Origin: GCA-002050365 sp965218105
GTDB lineage: Bacteria > Acidobacteriota > Blastocatellia > Pyrinomonadales > Pyrinomonadaceae
DNA length: 64,000 nt
Direction of reading: 5' to 3'
NCBI GenBank assembly: GCA_965218105.1
Contig: OZ244585.1
Span: 2,790,001 to 2,854,000, forward strand
Below the pieces are notes generated by a model. The model was not told the DNA's origin, searched no databases, and worked only from the letters and a program-made list of their open reading frames with translations. The position numbers were made by a program, and so were the translations under genes. Every line of letters begins with the position of its first letter. The stretch's first letter is position 1. Positions 42,481 through 50,720 of this stretch are shown here, piece by piece.

Positions 42481-43395
42481 ATGAAAAATAAAGCAATTAC
42501 CGGCGGTATTATTGGGATCGTAATTCTTGTTATAGTTCTATTTTTCTGCTTTTGGGCTGGCAAAAAAATAAATAACTACATCAAGGAAAGCCAGGACACA
42601 ACTGAAAATACGCCGCCAAACGGACAACCGCAAAATCCGCCGCTTGTGCCGACTTCGCCGGAACAAGCCAAGCAGGTTTTTCTCGCGCTCGGCAATCCGT
42701 CAAATGCAAATACTTCAGACCCGAATAATTATTTGCTGGTCAATAATTATTTCGCGCTTTCCTATAACCGCGATAAAGCGATTCCGAATTGGTCGGCGTG
42801 GCGACTTTCAAAAGCGGAATTAGGTGATCTGGCGCGTCCGAATCCCGATCCGTTTCGTCCCGATCCGCGATTGCCGAATAATTGGGAGCGCGTTACGCCT
42901 TCGGATTATACCGGAAGCGGTTTTGACCGCGGGCATTTGTGTCCGAGTGCCGACCGCAGCGGTTCGGAAGAGGGAATGTCCGACACGTTTTTGATGACCA
43001 ATATGACACCGCAAACGCCCGATTTGAATCGCGGACCGTGGGTAAAACTGGAAGCATATCTGCGAACGCTGGTGACGCGCGGCAACGATGTGTATATTTT
43101 CGCAGGCGTTTATGGCGAAAAGGGAAAACTCAAAAAGAAGGTTTCCGTTCCGACCAACGACTGGAAAATCGCCGTTTCCATACCGCGCGGCGCGCCAATT
43201 TCCGAAATAAATCCGCAAACGCGCGTCATTGCGGTTGATATGCCGAATGTTAAAGCGATTAAAAATGCCGATTGGCAGCTTTATCGCGTAACCGTCAGAC
43301 AAATCGAACAGCGCACGGGTTATAATTTTTTTTCAAATTTGCCGCAGCTTTTGCAGGATGAAATTGAAAATAAAACGGATACGAAAAACGATTAA
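42481..43395 (+). CDS. Membrane-anchored DNA/RNA non-specific endonuclease (NUC1-like)
   Basis: 304 residues from ATG 42481. A TM or uncleaved signal helix (about 7-30) anchors it, with the catalytic domain in the periplasm or outside. The beta-beta-alpha-metal motif DRGHLCPSADRSGS (catalytic His in DRGH) and the NMTPQTPDLNRGPW metal-binding Asn define the family. It cuts DNA and RNA without sequence preference with Mg2+. Likely nutrient scavenging or defence. No immunity gene is seen next to it, consistent with an exported enzyme. Confidence 0.9.
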   Translation: MKNKAITGGIIGIVILVIVLFFCFWAGKKINNYIKESQDTTENTPPNGQPQNPPLVPTSPEQAKQVFLALGNPSNANTSDPNNYLLVNNYFALSYNRDKAIPNWSAWRLSKAELGDLARPNPDPFRPDPRLPNNWERVTPSDYTGSGFDRGHLCPSADRSGSEEGMSDTFLMTNMTPQTPDLNRGPWVKLEAYLRTLVTRGNDVYIFAGVYGEKGKLKKKVSVPTNDWKIAVSIPRGAPISEINPQTRVIAVDMPNVKAIKNADWQLYRVTVRQIEQRTGYNFFSNLPQLLQDEIENKTDTKND

Positions 43396-43471
43396 AAAGT
43401 TTTCTGAAAATGCGTGTGCTTTTACAGAAATTATTCCTGACATCAAAATTTGATTGTTCGGCGATGACAAT

Positions 43472-43930
43472 TTAACTGATTCTGAAACTGCATACCGGAC
43501 AAACTCTGACATCTTCTTTGATTAAAAGCCCGATCCAAAAAAGCGGAAAGAAAACGACGAGAAGCACTGAAAAAACAACCCATCCAGCCGTTGATATTTT
43601 TCTTTCGTAACGCGGCAGAAGTTGGGAAGCGCAGCGCGGACAATGATAACCGTAAGTCATATTGTGCGGCTGTTGATAGGCAAGCGGCTGCGGTCTGGGC
43701 GGCGGCGTTTGATTGACGAGCGGCTGAACGCGATTTATCCGCTGAGTTGGGCGCGGCGGCTTAGTTTCCGAAATCTGAAATTCGTCGGTTTTCCACGAAT
43801 ACGGGCGCGGCGGCGAAATTTCGTAACCGCTGCCGTTTGAAAGCTGACTTTGCAAAAATTTTGTTCCGCAAAAACGGCAAAAATTACTTGTTTCGGTGTT
43901 GACCTGTCCGCAATTTTGACATTGAATCAT
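43472..43930 (-). CDS. Zinc-ribbon protein with C-terminal LITAF-like membrane domain
   Basis: 152 residues. An N-terminal zinc ribbon (CQNCGQVN...FCRFCGTKF) is followed by a Pro-rich linker (PPPRPQPLAYQQPHN) and a C-terminal region in which CPRC and CPVC pairs flank a hydrophobic segment (WVVFSVLLVVFFPLFWIGLL). That is the LITAF/PIG7 pattern, a Zn-binding fold that dips into a membrane leaflet. The function in bacteria is unknown. A perfect 26-bp palindrome lies 17 bp upstream of the start. Confidence 0.75.
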   Translation of the reverse strand: MIQCQNCGQVNTETSNFCRFCGTKFLQSQLSNGSGYEISPPRPYSWKTDEFQISETKPPRPTQRINRVQPLVNQTPPPRPQPLAYQQPHNMTYGYHCPRCASQLLPRYERKISTAGWVVFSVLLVVFFPLFWIGLLIKEDVRVCPVCSFRIS

Positions 43931-43946
43931 AAATGCCTCGCAAAAA

Positions 43947-43972
43947 TCAAAAGAGAAAATTTTCTCTTTTGA
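43947..43972. promoter_or_regulatory. 26-bp perfect palindrome upstream of the zinc-ribbon gene
   Basis: The sequence TCAAAAGAGAAAATTTTCTC and its continuation form an uninterrupted perfect dyad centred at about 43959.5. It sits between the stop of the Gfo/Idh gene and the start of the zinc-ribbon gene, both on the minus strand. It could be an operator or a terminator stem; without a loop, the operator reading is somewhat better. Confidence 0.5.
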
Positions 43973-44017
43973 CTTAACGAATGATACCAGAAAAAGTTCT
44001 CTTTTCGATAGTCAAAA

Positions 44018-44989
44018 TTAATCAAAAGTTATTTTCTCACCCGTTTTGATCGCCTTATAAACAGATTCGACCAGTTCAACCGATTTAAAACCGTCAAGCG
44101 CGGTGACGGGCGGCGCGGTTTTATTCAATATCGCGTCAATAAACGCTTTATCTTCCTGCACATAACCCCAACGCTCTTCTTTTTCCGTCATCGCCCACGA
44201 CAGAGTTTCAAAATTCGCATCCGTTCCTTTTGAATCAATCAAATGTTCCATTTCCTGCGTCAAAATCGTGCGGTGATGGCAAAAAACTTCGATGCGTTCA
44301 AACGGAAAATGCCAGCTCGCGTCGGACGAAGATGCAAACGTGCAGTGAAAACCGGTTTTAAATTTGAAAATAATCGAAAATTCGTCAAGTTCGGGATATT
44401 CGTGCTGCGAACCGTAAGCGACGAGTTCGGCGATTTCACCGAATTGAAAACGCATCATATCAAACAGATGAATCGTCGTTTCATACAAAAATCCGCCGGT
44501 AACATTCACATCGCCCGTCCAAACCGGATTCAAAAGTTCGCCGCGATTCATCTTGACGTGCGCCGAATGCGCTTTGTCGTCGTTCAATAATTCCTTGAGT
44601 TTCGCATAAACCGGCGCGTATCGGCGATTGTGTCCGACTTGGAAAACGCCATTGCTTTTGTCGGCAGTTTCAAGCAGTTTTTTCGCATCCGGCAAACCAA
44701 TCGAAAAAGGTTTTTCGCAAAAAACGTGCTTACCGTTTTCAACCGCATCAGACGCGATTTCCGTATGCGTTTTATTCGGCGTGCAAACCAAAACCGCATC
44801 GCAATTTTCAAATAATTCTTGACGCGAAGAACAAACTTTGCCGCCGACCGATTTGGCGGTTCGCTCCGCTTTTTCCGGCGCAATATCAAAAAGCGCGGCA
44901 ACTTCGGCGCGTTCGTCCCGCGCATAAATCCGTGCGTGAACATTGCCGATGTAACCCGTTCCGATGATTCCGATTTTTACTTTTTCCAT
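44018..44989 (-). CDS. Gfo/Idh/MocA-family oxidoreductase
   Basis: 323 residues. The Rossmann motif IGIIGTGYIGNVHARIY is at 7-23, CTPNKTHTEIASDAVENGKH and VFCEKPFSIG (the family's EKP motif) follow, and the catalytic MNRGELLNPVWTGD and GGFLYETTIHLFDMMRF segments close the active site. The family oxidises or reduces sugars and inositols with NAD(P). Myo-inositol 2-dehydrogenase-like annotation is common but not proven. It stands as a single gene divergent from the kinase gene. Confidence 0.9.
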   Translation of the reverse strand: MEKVKIGIIGTGYIGNVHARIYARDERAEVAALFDIAPEKAERTAKSVGGKVCSSRQELFENCDAVLVCTPNKTHTEIASDAVENGKHVFCEKPFSIGLPDAKKLLETADKSNGVFQVGHNRRYAPVYAKLKELLNDDKAHSAHVKMNRGELLNPVWTGDVNVTGGFLYETTIHLFDMMRFQFGEIAELVAYGSQHEYPELDEFSIIFKFKTGFHCTFASSSDASWHFPFERIEVFCHHRTILTQEMEHLIDSKGTDANFETLSWAMTEKEERWGYVQEDKAFIDAILNKTAPPVTALDGFKSVELVESVYKAIKTGEKITFD

Positions 44990-45009
44990 AGTTCACATTT
45001 TATAAAACT

Positions 45010-45038
45010 TTGATTTGTTTGACGAATTTGCCTATAAT
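45010..45038 (+). promoter_or_regulatory. Sigma-70 type promoter for the kinase gene
   Basis: TTGATT (45010-45015) and perfect TATAAT (45033-45038) with exact 17-bp spacing. The start codon is 52 bp further at 45091. One of the best promoter matches in the window. Confidence 0.65.
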
Positions 45039-45090
45039 GCAAAGGGTTTAAAAGACCAATCCTACATTCCACTCCGAAAGACAAATCTAA

Positions 45091-46761
45091 ATGTTTCAAG
45101 AAAATCAACAAATTGGCAATTATACGCTCGTCAGAAAACTCGGACGCGGCGGTTTCGGCGAAGTTTGGTTAGCCGAAAAACGCGCTAGATTCGTTACCAC
45201 AAAAGTCGCCGTCAAACTTCCGCACGACGAACAGATTGACCACAAAGCCATCAGACAGGAAGCGACGCTTTGGGAACAGGCAAGCGGGCATCCGAACATT
45301 TTGCCGATTATTGATGCCGACGAATACGACGGGCAAATCGTCATCGTCAGCGAATACGCGCCCGACGGTTCGCTTGAACAATGGTTAAAGACGCACGGGA
45401 AAATGTCCATCGAAAAAGCCGTCGAAACGACGATTCAGATTCTCGACGGTTTGGAATTTCTTCATTCACGCAACATTATTCACCGCGATTTGAAACCCGC
45501 CAACATTTTATTACAAGGCAAAACGCCGCGCCTTGCCGATTTCGGAATCTCCCGCGCTCTGCGAACGACCGTCGCCAGCCAAAGTCAGCACATTTCCGGC
45601 ACATTCGCCTATATGTCGCCCGAAGCGTTGCACGGCAAACGCTCGGTTCAAACGGACGTTTGGTCAGTCGGCGTAAATTTGTATCAGTTTTTGACGGGAA
45701 CGCTTCCTTTTCCGCAAAAAGAACCGTCCGTGTTGCTTGCCGCGATAATGATGCGCGAGTTTGCGCCGCTGCCCGATTCGATTCCGCAAAATTTGAAAAA
45801 CGTGATTGCCAAAGCGTTGGTGAAACTGCCTGAAAATCGTTACGCTTCGGCAAACGAGATGCGCGAAGATTTGAGAAAATTTTTGGTCAATATTTCGCTT
45901 CCTCACCTTGTGTCAAAGGAAATTTTTCATAGACCAGTTCTGCCGGAAAATATTACTATATATGCAAAAAGTGAAACGGAACAAGAAACTGTCATCAATG
46001 CGAAATCCGCAAATCATTTAACAGTTACAAAACCTTCATATTCGCAAGATTCATTTGTTACGCGGATGAAAGAAAAGGAATCCGTCGTAACGCATTTGTC
46101 TGGAATGAAGGAAAATAATTTATCAATTAAAGCGCAGTTGCTTAATCATACGCCTTATTGGAGAAAGAAAAATGCTATTTTGTTCACGCTTGTTGGTGGA
46201 TTTTTAGTTGTGCTTGGGTTGATTGGCATTGTTGCCTACAACTCAAGCAATTTAGACGGAATAATAACAAACACAAATAAATTAGACACGGCGACAAACA
46301 AAAACAAATCTTCAACCGCAACGGCAGCGAAAGGCGAAGTGTGGAAAAATTCAATCGGGATGGATTTTGTTTATATTTCATCAGGTGATTTTATGATGGG
46401 TTCGAATAAAGGAGTTGAGGAAAAACCAATTCATAAAGTCACAATTAGCAACGGTTTTTGGATGGGCAAAACGGAAGTAACACAGACGCAATGGCAAGTT
46501 GTAATGGGCAACAATCCGAGTTTCAATATCTGTCCACAATGTCCAGTCGAGCGAGTATCGTGGGGTGATGTGCAAAGTTTTATCAGCAAACTAAACGCGC
46601 AGAACGACGATTTTAAGTATCGGTTGCCTTCGGAAGCGGAATGGGAATATGCAGCGCGTACAGAAACGAGTGGAGATTATGTGGGAAATTTGGATTCAAT
46701 GGCGTGGTATGGTGCAAATTCAGGTATGAAAACACATCCAGTCGGAATGAAGCAAGCATAA
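45091..46761 (+). CDS. Ser/Thr protein kinase with C-terminal FGE-sulfatase domain, truncated
   Basis: 556 residues. The kinase domain (about 10-265) has the P-loop GRGGFGEVW at 18-26, VAVKLP, HRDLKPAN at 131-138 and DFG at 150-152, all intact. A TM helix (about 365-387) separates it from a formylglycine-generating-enzyme-like domain starting near 420 (GMDFVYISSGDFMMGSN, GFWMGKTEVTQTQWQVVMGN, YRLPSEAEWEYAA). The domain ends abruptly after THPVGMKQA, where homologues continue NAFGLYDMHGNVWEW. About 100 residues are missing, and nothing matching them lies downstream, so the 3' part has been lost. Confidence 0.88.
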   Translation: MFQENQQIGNYTLVRKLGRGGFGEVWLAEKRARFVTTKVAVKLPHDEQIDHKAIRQEATLWEQASGHPNILPIIDADEYDGQIVIVSEYAPDGSLEQWLKTHGKMSIEKAVETTIQILDGLEFLHSRNIIHRDLKPANILLQGKTPRLADFGISRALRTTVASQSQHISGTFAYMSPEALHGKRSVQTDVWSVGVNLYQFLTGTLPFPQKEPSVLLAAIMMREFAPLPDSIPQNLKNVIAKALVKLPENRYASANEMREDLRKFLVNISLPHLVSKEIFHRPVLPENITIYAKSETEQETVINAKSANHLTVTKPSYSQDSFVTRMKEKESVVTHLSGMKENNLSIKAQLLNHTPYWRKKNAILFTLVGGFLVVLGLIGIVAYNSSNLDGIITNTNKLDTATNKNKSSTATAAKGEVWKNSIGMDFVYISSGDFMMGSNKGVEEKPIHKVTISNGFWMGKTEVTQTQWQVVMGNNPSFNICPQCPVERVSWGDVQSFISKLNAQNDDFKYRLPSEAEWEYAARTETSGDYVGNLDSMAWYGANSGMKTHPVGMKQA

Positions 46762-46890
46762 ATTTGATACTCCTTAAACTCTTTTAGTTTTTGGGTTCGG
46801 ATAATTCCAGAACTTGGGTTTATTAAAGATATAATTCCCGCATACTTCCTTTTAATTTATCAAGTTTCCCTAATCAAATTTGAAATGTTA

Positions 46891-46938
46891 GCTTTTCGCT
46901 TCCAGTTTCAATTTTAATAATTGATTGAGTGAAACGCC
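46891..46938 (-). pseudogene. Remnant of a HicB-like C-terminus
   Basis: This stretch matches the 3' end of the gene at 47664 (about 40 of 48 bases, e.g. AATTGATTGAGTGAAACGCC against AATTGATTGAGCGAAACGCC). It is a degraded second copy of that antitoxin tail. It marks the point just before the PIN gene where an insertion or deletion removed the end of the kinase-FGE gene. Confidence 0.55.
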
Positions 46939-46963
46939 TTACGAATTGATTCATACTCGGAAG

Positions 46964-47410
46964 TTAAGAAACAGATAAAATATCCCGCCAATCCGTAGCT
47001 TCGACAAATAAAGAAAGATGCCCGACGTTTTCGGTGGCAACGATTTCGTTTTCCGTCAAAGCCTGTGCCGCTAAAATCACATCACAATCCAACGCTTTTG
47101 CATCCGCTGTCGGTGTGCCTTGATTTCCGGCGTTTGCCCAAAGTTCGGCGGCTTTAAGCATTACATCGGTTGTCAAAGGTAAATAGTCGAGCGTGTTTTT
47201 GAGCAAATCGAGTCGCGCCAAACCGCGAGTTTTGCCCGCCCGAAGAAGTTCGCGCCGCACTTCGTAATCGGCAATTTCAGGCACAATGACGCGATGACCG
47301 GAAATTATCAAAGATTCCATCCAGTCGTAACATTCGAGGTTGGCAGGCGTGGCAGACGGATTGGAAATCATTCCGAGCGGGCTGGCATCGAGCAAAACAA
47401 TTTTGTTCAT
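46964..47410 (-). CDS. PIN-domain protein, probable toxin
   Basis: 148 residues. The catalytic acidic residues are in VLLDASPLGMI, PEIADYEVRREL and DAKALDCDVILAAQA, and the last strand IVATENVGHLSLF completes the PIN fold. The ATG overlaps the stop of the small upstream gene by 4 bp, which makes them a coupled antitoxin-toxin pair. Likely an RNase. The ALDCDVILAAQAL arrangement is that of type II VapC-like proteins of the 'nucleic acid-binding PIN' group. Confidence 0.82.
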   Translation of the reverse strand: MNKIVLLDASPLGMISNPSATPANLECYDWMESLIISGHRVIVPEIADYEVRRELLRAGKTRGLARLDLLKNTLDYLPLTTDVMLKAAELWANAGNQGTPTADAKALDCDVILAAQALTENEIVATENVGHLSLFVEATDWRDILSVS

Positions 47411-47595
47411 CTAAAAAGTCGGCGGTTGGAAGGACGGTCTTCGTCTAACGCTTTTTTCAGATAGGCAAATGTTTTATTCTGCTCTTTTTCGTCGTCATCA
47501 AATAAAGACCGAAGTTTGCGAATTTTAGCCGTAATTTTCTTTTTTTCGCCTGTTGTCAAAAATTCTTCTTTTTCTATTTCCAGAGTTGCGGGCAT
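47407..47595 (-). CDS. Small antitoxin-like protein paired with the PIN protein
   Basis: 62 residues from the ATG at 47595, chosen for the GGAGG ribosome site 9 bp upstream. The frame is open to 47667. MPATLEIEKEEFLTTGEKKK leads into a basic middle and an amphipathic helix (NKTFAYLKKALDEDR). Small, charged, and overlapping the PIN gene: assigned as antitoxin by context only. Confidence 0.7.
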   Translation of the reverse strand: MPATLEIEKEEFLTTGEKKKITAKIRKLRSLFDDDEKEQNKTFAYLKKALDEDRPSNRRLFR

Positions 47596-47663
47596 TTTGA
47601 AAACCTCCGTATTAAAATTCATCATAATATAAACTGCATTTTCCAAAGGCACAAATTGAAATA

Positions 47664-48036
47664 TCAACTTCTCGCTTCCAATTTCAAATTCAGTAATTGA
47701 TTGAGCGAAACGCCCTGCTGCATTGCGTCGAGCGCGAGTTTGCGGTGAAGATATTCGGGCATTCGCAAAACCAGCCGTCCGCTGAACGAGCGTGTACCGA
47801 AAGGTTTCGGGACGAATTCGCCGGTTTCCTCTAAATGTTGAAGCACCGACTCGACAACCGTTTTAATTTCGCGCAGAGCATCTTCGAGCGTGTCGCCGTG
47901 TGCCGCCAGAGACGGGAATTCCGCCGCACGCGCCACGAAAGCCGCGTCTTCTTCCGACCAGCCGACGCTATAAAAAATATTGTTCGGCTTTCGGCAAATT
48001 TTCTTTATTGGCTTTTTTATTTGTTTTCTTATTCAT
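47664..48036 (-). pseudogene. HicB-family antitoxin with a frameshift in a T6 run
   Basis: From ATG 48036 the frame reads MNKKTNKKANKENLPKAEQY and then hits TAG after a run of six T (47972-47977). With five T it would continue YFYSVGWSEEDAAFVARAAE, then FPSLAAHGDTLEDALREI, the HicB signature, and finally an Arc-like RMPEYLHRKLALDAMQQGVS region to the stop at 47664. HicB antitoxins neutralise HicA mRNases, but no hicA is adjacent. Start and ribosome site (AGGAATA) look intact. It is either a recent frameshift or a sequencing error in the homopolymer. Confidence 0.8.
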
Positions 48037-48060
48037 TATTCCTTTCAACTTCCTTTGAGG

Positions 48061-48156
48061 CGCGGAGCGGACTGGAACGCAAGAGAAAACGAACATTTTT
48101 TTCGCGCTCTCGCGCTCATTGCAACCGGGACGGATTGCGCTCCAGTCCGCTCCGCG
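48061..48156. repeat. MITE-like palindromic element, family B copy 3 (shortened)
   Basis: 96 bp. The outer 22 bases pair (48061 to 48156, CGCGGAGCGGACTGG... against its complement, one mismatch). The right inner part contains GCAACCGGGACGGATTGCGC exactly as in copy 2, while the matching left part has been deleted. It lies just upstream of the HicB gene. Confidence 0.85.
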
Positions 48157-48303
48157 TTTTTACGGTATCTATTGTTCAAAATCACAATAAATGATACTGA
48201 ATACAGTATCAAAAAACAATTTGCTGCATTATTGAATTTTATATTAGAATCAAAATCAAGTAAGTTTAATTGAGTTACAAGAAAATCGTAATAACAGCGA
48301 ACT

Positions 48304-49059
48304 ATGAGCGAAAAACAATTTGAAGGAAAATCGGCAATCGTCACGGGCGCGACGCGCGGAATCGGCAAAGCGATTGCGTCGGAATTGGCAAAACGCGGCG
48401 CGAATGTCGCGTTTAATTATGCGAAAAGCGCGGACGAAGCGGAAAAGTTGAAGGCGGAAATCGAAAATCTCGGCGTAAAATGTTTCGCCGCGCAGTGCGA
48501 CGTGGCGAATACGGAAGCGGCGGCGGATTTTGTCAAACAAACGCAGTCTGAATTCGGCACGGTTGATTTTTTGGTCAACAACGCCGGAATTACGCGCGAT
48601 ACGCTAATTTTGCGGATGAAGGAAGACGATTGGGATGCGGTGATTGACACGAATTTGAAGGGCGCGTGGAATTTCTCGAAAGCGGTTTTGCGTCCGATGA
48701 TGAAAAATGAGTCGGGCGGTTCGATTTTGAATATTTCGTCAATTTCCGGCATCGTCGGAATGCTCGGACAGACGAATTATTCAGCATCGAAAGCCGGAAT
48801 GATCGGTTTGACCAAATCGCTTGCCAAAGAAATTGCCAGCCGAAAAATTACGGTCAACGCTTTGGCTCTCGGTTTAATCGAAACTGAGATGGCAAGCGAA
48901 ATGAATGCCGAATACCGCGAAAAAATCTTGGCGCAAATTCCTTTGGGCAGACTCGGAAACGTGCAGGAAGTCGCCGAAATCGCGTGTTTTATGCTGTCGG
49001 ATTCAGCCAAATATATCACCGGACAAGTAATTCAGCCGGACGGCGGACTGGCGATGTAA
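48304..49059 (+). CDS. fabG: 3-oxoacyl-ACP reductase FabG
   Basis: 251 residues. TGATRGIGKAIA (cofactor site) at about 15-26, NNAGITRDTL near 96-105, ISSISGIVGMLGQTNYSASK with the catalytic Ser, Tyr and Lys, and the C-terminal ITGQVIQPDGGLAM match FabG closely. It reduces 3-oxoacyl-ACP with NADPH in fatty acid elongation. The NAGITRDTLILRMKEDDWDA segment is particularly diagnostic. It stands outside a fab operon here, followed by an unrelated rhomboid gene. Confidence 0.93.
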   Translation: MSEKQFEGKSAIVTGATRGIGKAIASELAKRGANVAFNYAKSADEAEKLKAEIENLGVKCFAAQCDVANTEAAADFVKQTQSEFGTVDFLVNNAGITRDTLILRMKEDDWDAVIDTNLKGAWNFSKAVLRPMMKNESGGSILNISSISGIVGMLGQTNYSASKAGMIGLTKSLAKEIASRKITVNALALGLIETEMASEMNAEYREKILAQIPLGRLGNVQEVAEIACFMLSDSAKYITGQVIQPDGGLAM

Positions 49060-49145
49060 AGGATAAAGGCGAAAGGATAAGGGATAAAGTTAAGACAGAC
49101 TTTCGCCTTTACCCTTTATCCTTTCGCCTTTATCCTTTATCCTTT
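49058..49145. repeat. Hairpin built from GGATAAAGGCGAAA words, abutting the rhomboid start
   Basis: AAAGGATAAAGGCGAAAGG at 49058 overlaps the fabG stop region. Its complement CCTTTCGCCTTTATCCTTT ends at 49145, seven bases before the rhomboid ATG. The right-arm word also occurs upstream of trmB (about 49925-49960) and GT4 (about 34303-34335). Confidence 0.88.
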
Positions 49146-49151
49146 AAGAAG

Positions 49152-49916
49152 ATGTCTTTGCAATACGAAAAAGAAATTGAACAGCCTCAAACGCCTGACG
49201 AGCGCGGCGAAAATCTTCAGACGGCAACGCCTGTTAAACCGATTTATTCGATTATTTTAATCGGATGTTTGATCGCGGTTTCAATTTGTCAATTTGCGGT
49301 TGACGGCGGCGATTCGATTTTGCTCGGCGGCGAAAAATCAATTTTGCTCGCCGGATTTGTTAAACAGGCGTTTTACGACGGACAATACTGGCGGATTTTG
49401 ACCGGCGCGACTTTGCACGGCGGTTTAATTCATCTGGCTTTTAACTGTTACGCGCTTTACGTTCTGGGCAAGCTCATCGAAGTTCTTTCAAATCGCGCAC
49501 ATTTGGCAATTGTGTTTCTTTTGTCCGTAATCGGCGGAAGCGCGTTGAGTTTGATATTTTTGCCCGAAGGAATTTCCGTCGGCGCGTCCGGCGGAATCGT
49601 CGGATTTCTCGGTTATCTGGCGGTTTACGGTTATCGCCGCCGACAGCTTTTGACGAACGCGTTTCTCAAAAGTATGCTGTTTAATATCGGATTTATCGCG
49701 CTTTACGGTGTCGCGCTGCACAGTTACATTGATAATTTCGGACATCTCGGCGGACTTTTAACGGGCGCGATTTACGGATTTTTTCAAATCTCCGGCGACG
49801 TTTACAAAGACCCGCGCGAAGTCGGCAAAACGACGGAATTTCTCGGTTTAACTGCGCTCGGAATTTTTATCGCCGCTTCACTTTTCAGCATTTTAGTAAT
49901 TTTACATATCATCTGA
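49152..49916 (+). CDS. Rhomboid family intramembrane serine protease
   Basis: 254 residues from ATG 49152. The longer frame from 48984 reads through fabG and the repeat. Six or seven TM helices are present. The catalytic Ser lies in GASGGIVGFLG (GxSG) and the His in NFGHLGGLLTG, with the WRILTGATLHGGLIHLAFN motif between TM1 and TM2. Rhomboids cut TM proteins within the bilayer. The substrate is unknown. The C-terminal helix after residue 225 is extra. Confidence 0.92.
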   Translation: MSLQYEKEIEQPQTPDERGENLQTATPVKPIYSIILIGCLIAVSICQFAVDGGDSILLGGEKSILLAGFVKQAFYDGQYWRILTGATLHGGLIHLAFNCYALYVLGKLIEVLSNRAHLAIVFLLSVIGGSALSLIFLPEGISVGASGGIVGFLGYLAVYGYRRRQLLTNAFLKSMLFNIGFIALYGVALHSYIDNFGHLGGLLTGAIYGFFQISGDVYKDPREVGKTTEFLGLTALGIFIAASLFSILVILHII

Positions 49917-49964
49917 AAATCTTAACCTTTATCCTTTCGCCTTCAGCCTTCATCCTTTAAGAAT

Positions 49965-50591
49965 ATGCCGCGAGTCAGAGTTCATCAGCACGTCAATCCG
50001 CTCTCGCCGTATTACCGATTTATACCGAAACCGTTAGAAATTGAAAAGGTTTTTGAAAATCCCGATCTGCCGCTGCATCTCGACATCGGCTGCGCGCGCG
50101 GCAGATTTATTTTGAAAATGGCGGAAATCGAAAAGAAGCAAAATTTTCTCGGCGTGGAAATCCGCGAACCGCTCGTCGAAGAAGCAAATCGTCTGGCGAA
50201 AGTAGCGAATTTGAACAATCTGCATTACGAATTTTGCAATGCGACACACGCGCTCGACGTATTTTTAGAGAAACTTCCCGCCGACATTTTGCAAACGGTA
50301 ACGATTCAATTTCCCGATCCGTGGTTTAAGAACAAACACGCCAAACGGCGAATGGTCAAAGACAAAATGGTCAAAGCGATTGTCGAACATTTGATAACCG
50401 AAGGCGAAATTTTTATCCAAACCGATGTTGATTTTTTGGCGGAAGAAATGTTTGCGATCTTCAGGGAGAATGAAAACCTGCGTGAAATTGAAATCGCCGA
50501 AAATCCTTTTCCCGTCAAAACAGAACGTGAAACAGCCGTCGAAGAAAGAGAATTGCCCGTTTTTCGTCGTCTGTTTGTAAAAAGCCGTTGA
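49965..50591 (+). CDS. trmB: tRNA (guanine-N7-)-methyltransferase TrmB
   Basis: 208 residues. SAM motif LDIGCARGRFILKMA near 37-51, LGVEIREPLVEEA, and the diagnostic IQFPDPWFKNKHAKRRMV near 108-125 are intact. TrmB methylates G46 in tRNA variable loops. The start lies just after a CCTTCATCCTTTAAGAAT leader word. The C-terminus (REAVEERELPVFRRLF type) is normal. Confidence 0.95.
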   Translation: MPRVRVHQHVNPLSPYYRFIPKPLEIEKVFENPDLPLHLDIGCARGRFILKMAEIEKKQNFLGVEIREPLVEEANRLAKVANLNNLHYEFCNATHALDVFLEKLPADILQTVTIQFPDPWFKNKHAKRRMVKDKMVKAIVEHLITEGEIFIQTDVDFLAEEMFAIFRENENLREIEIAENPFPVKTERETAVEERELPVFRRLFVKSR

Positions 50592-50720
50592 TTTTGCCGG
50601 CGAAAGCGCGACGCTCAAAAATGATCTTTGAGCGGTAATTAAAAATTCGCCTTTGCGCTCGAATAAGATTTTACAGACGTTGATCGTTTGATAATAATGT
50701 ATTGCCGGATCGAATAAAAA

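Noticed and set aside
48984..49151. Upstream extension of the rhomboid ORF
   Set aside because: It would overlap fabG out of frame and translate the word repeat. ATG 49152 begins where homologous sequence begins.
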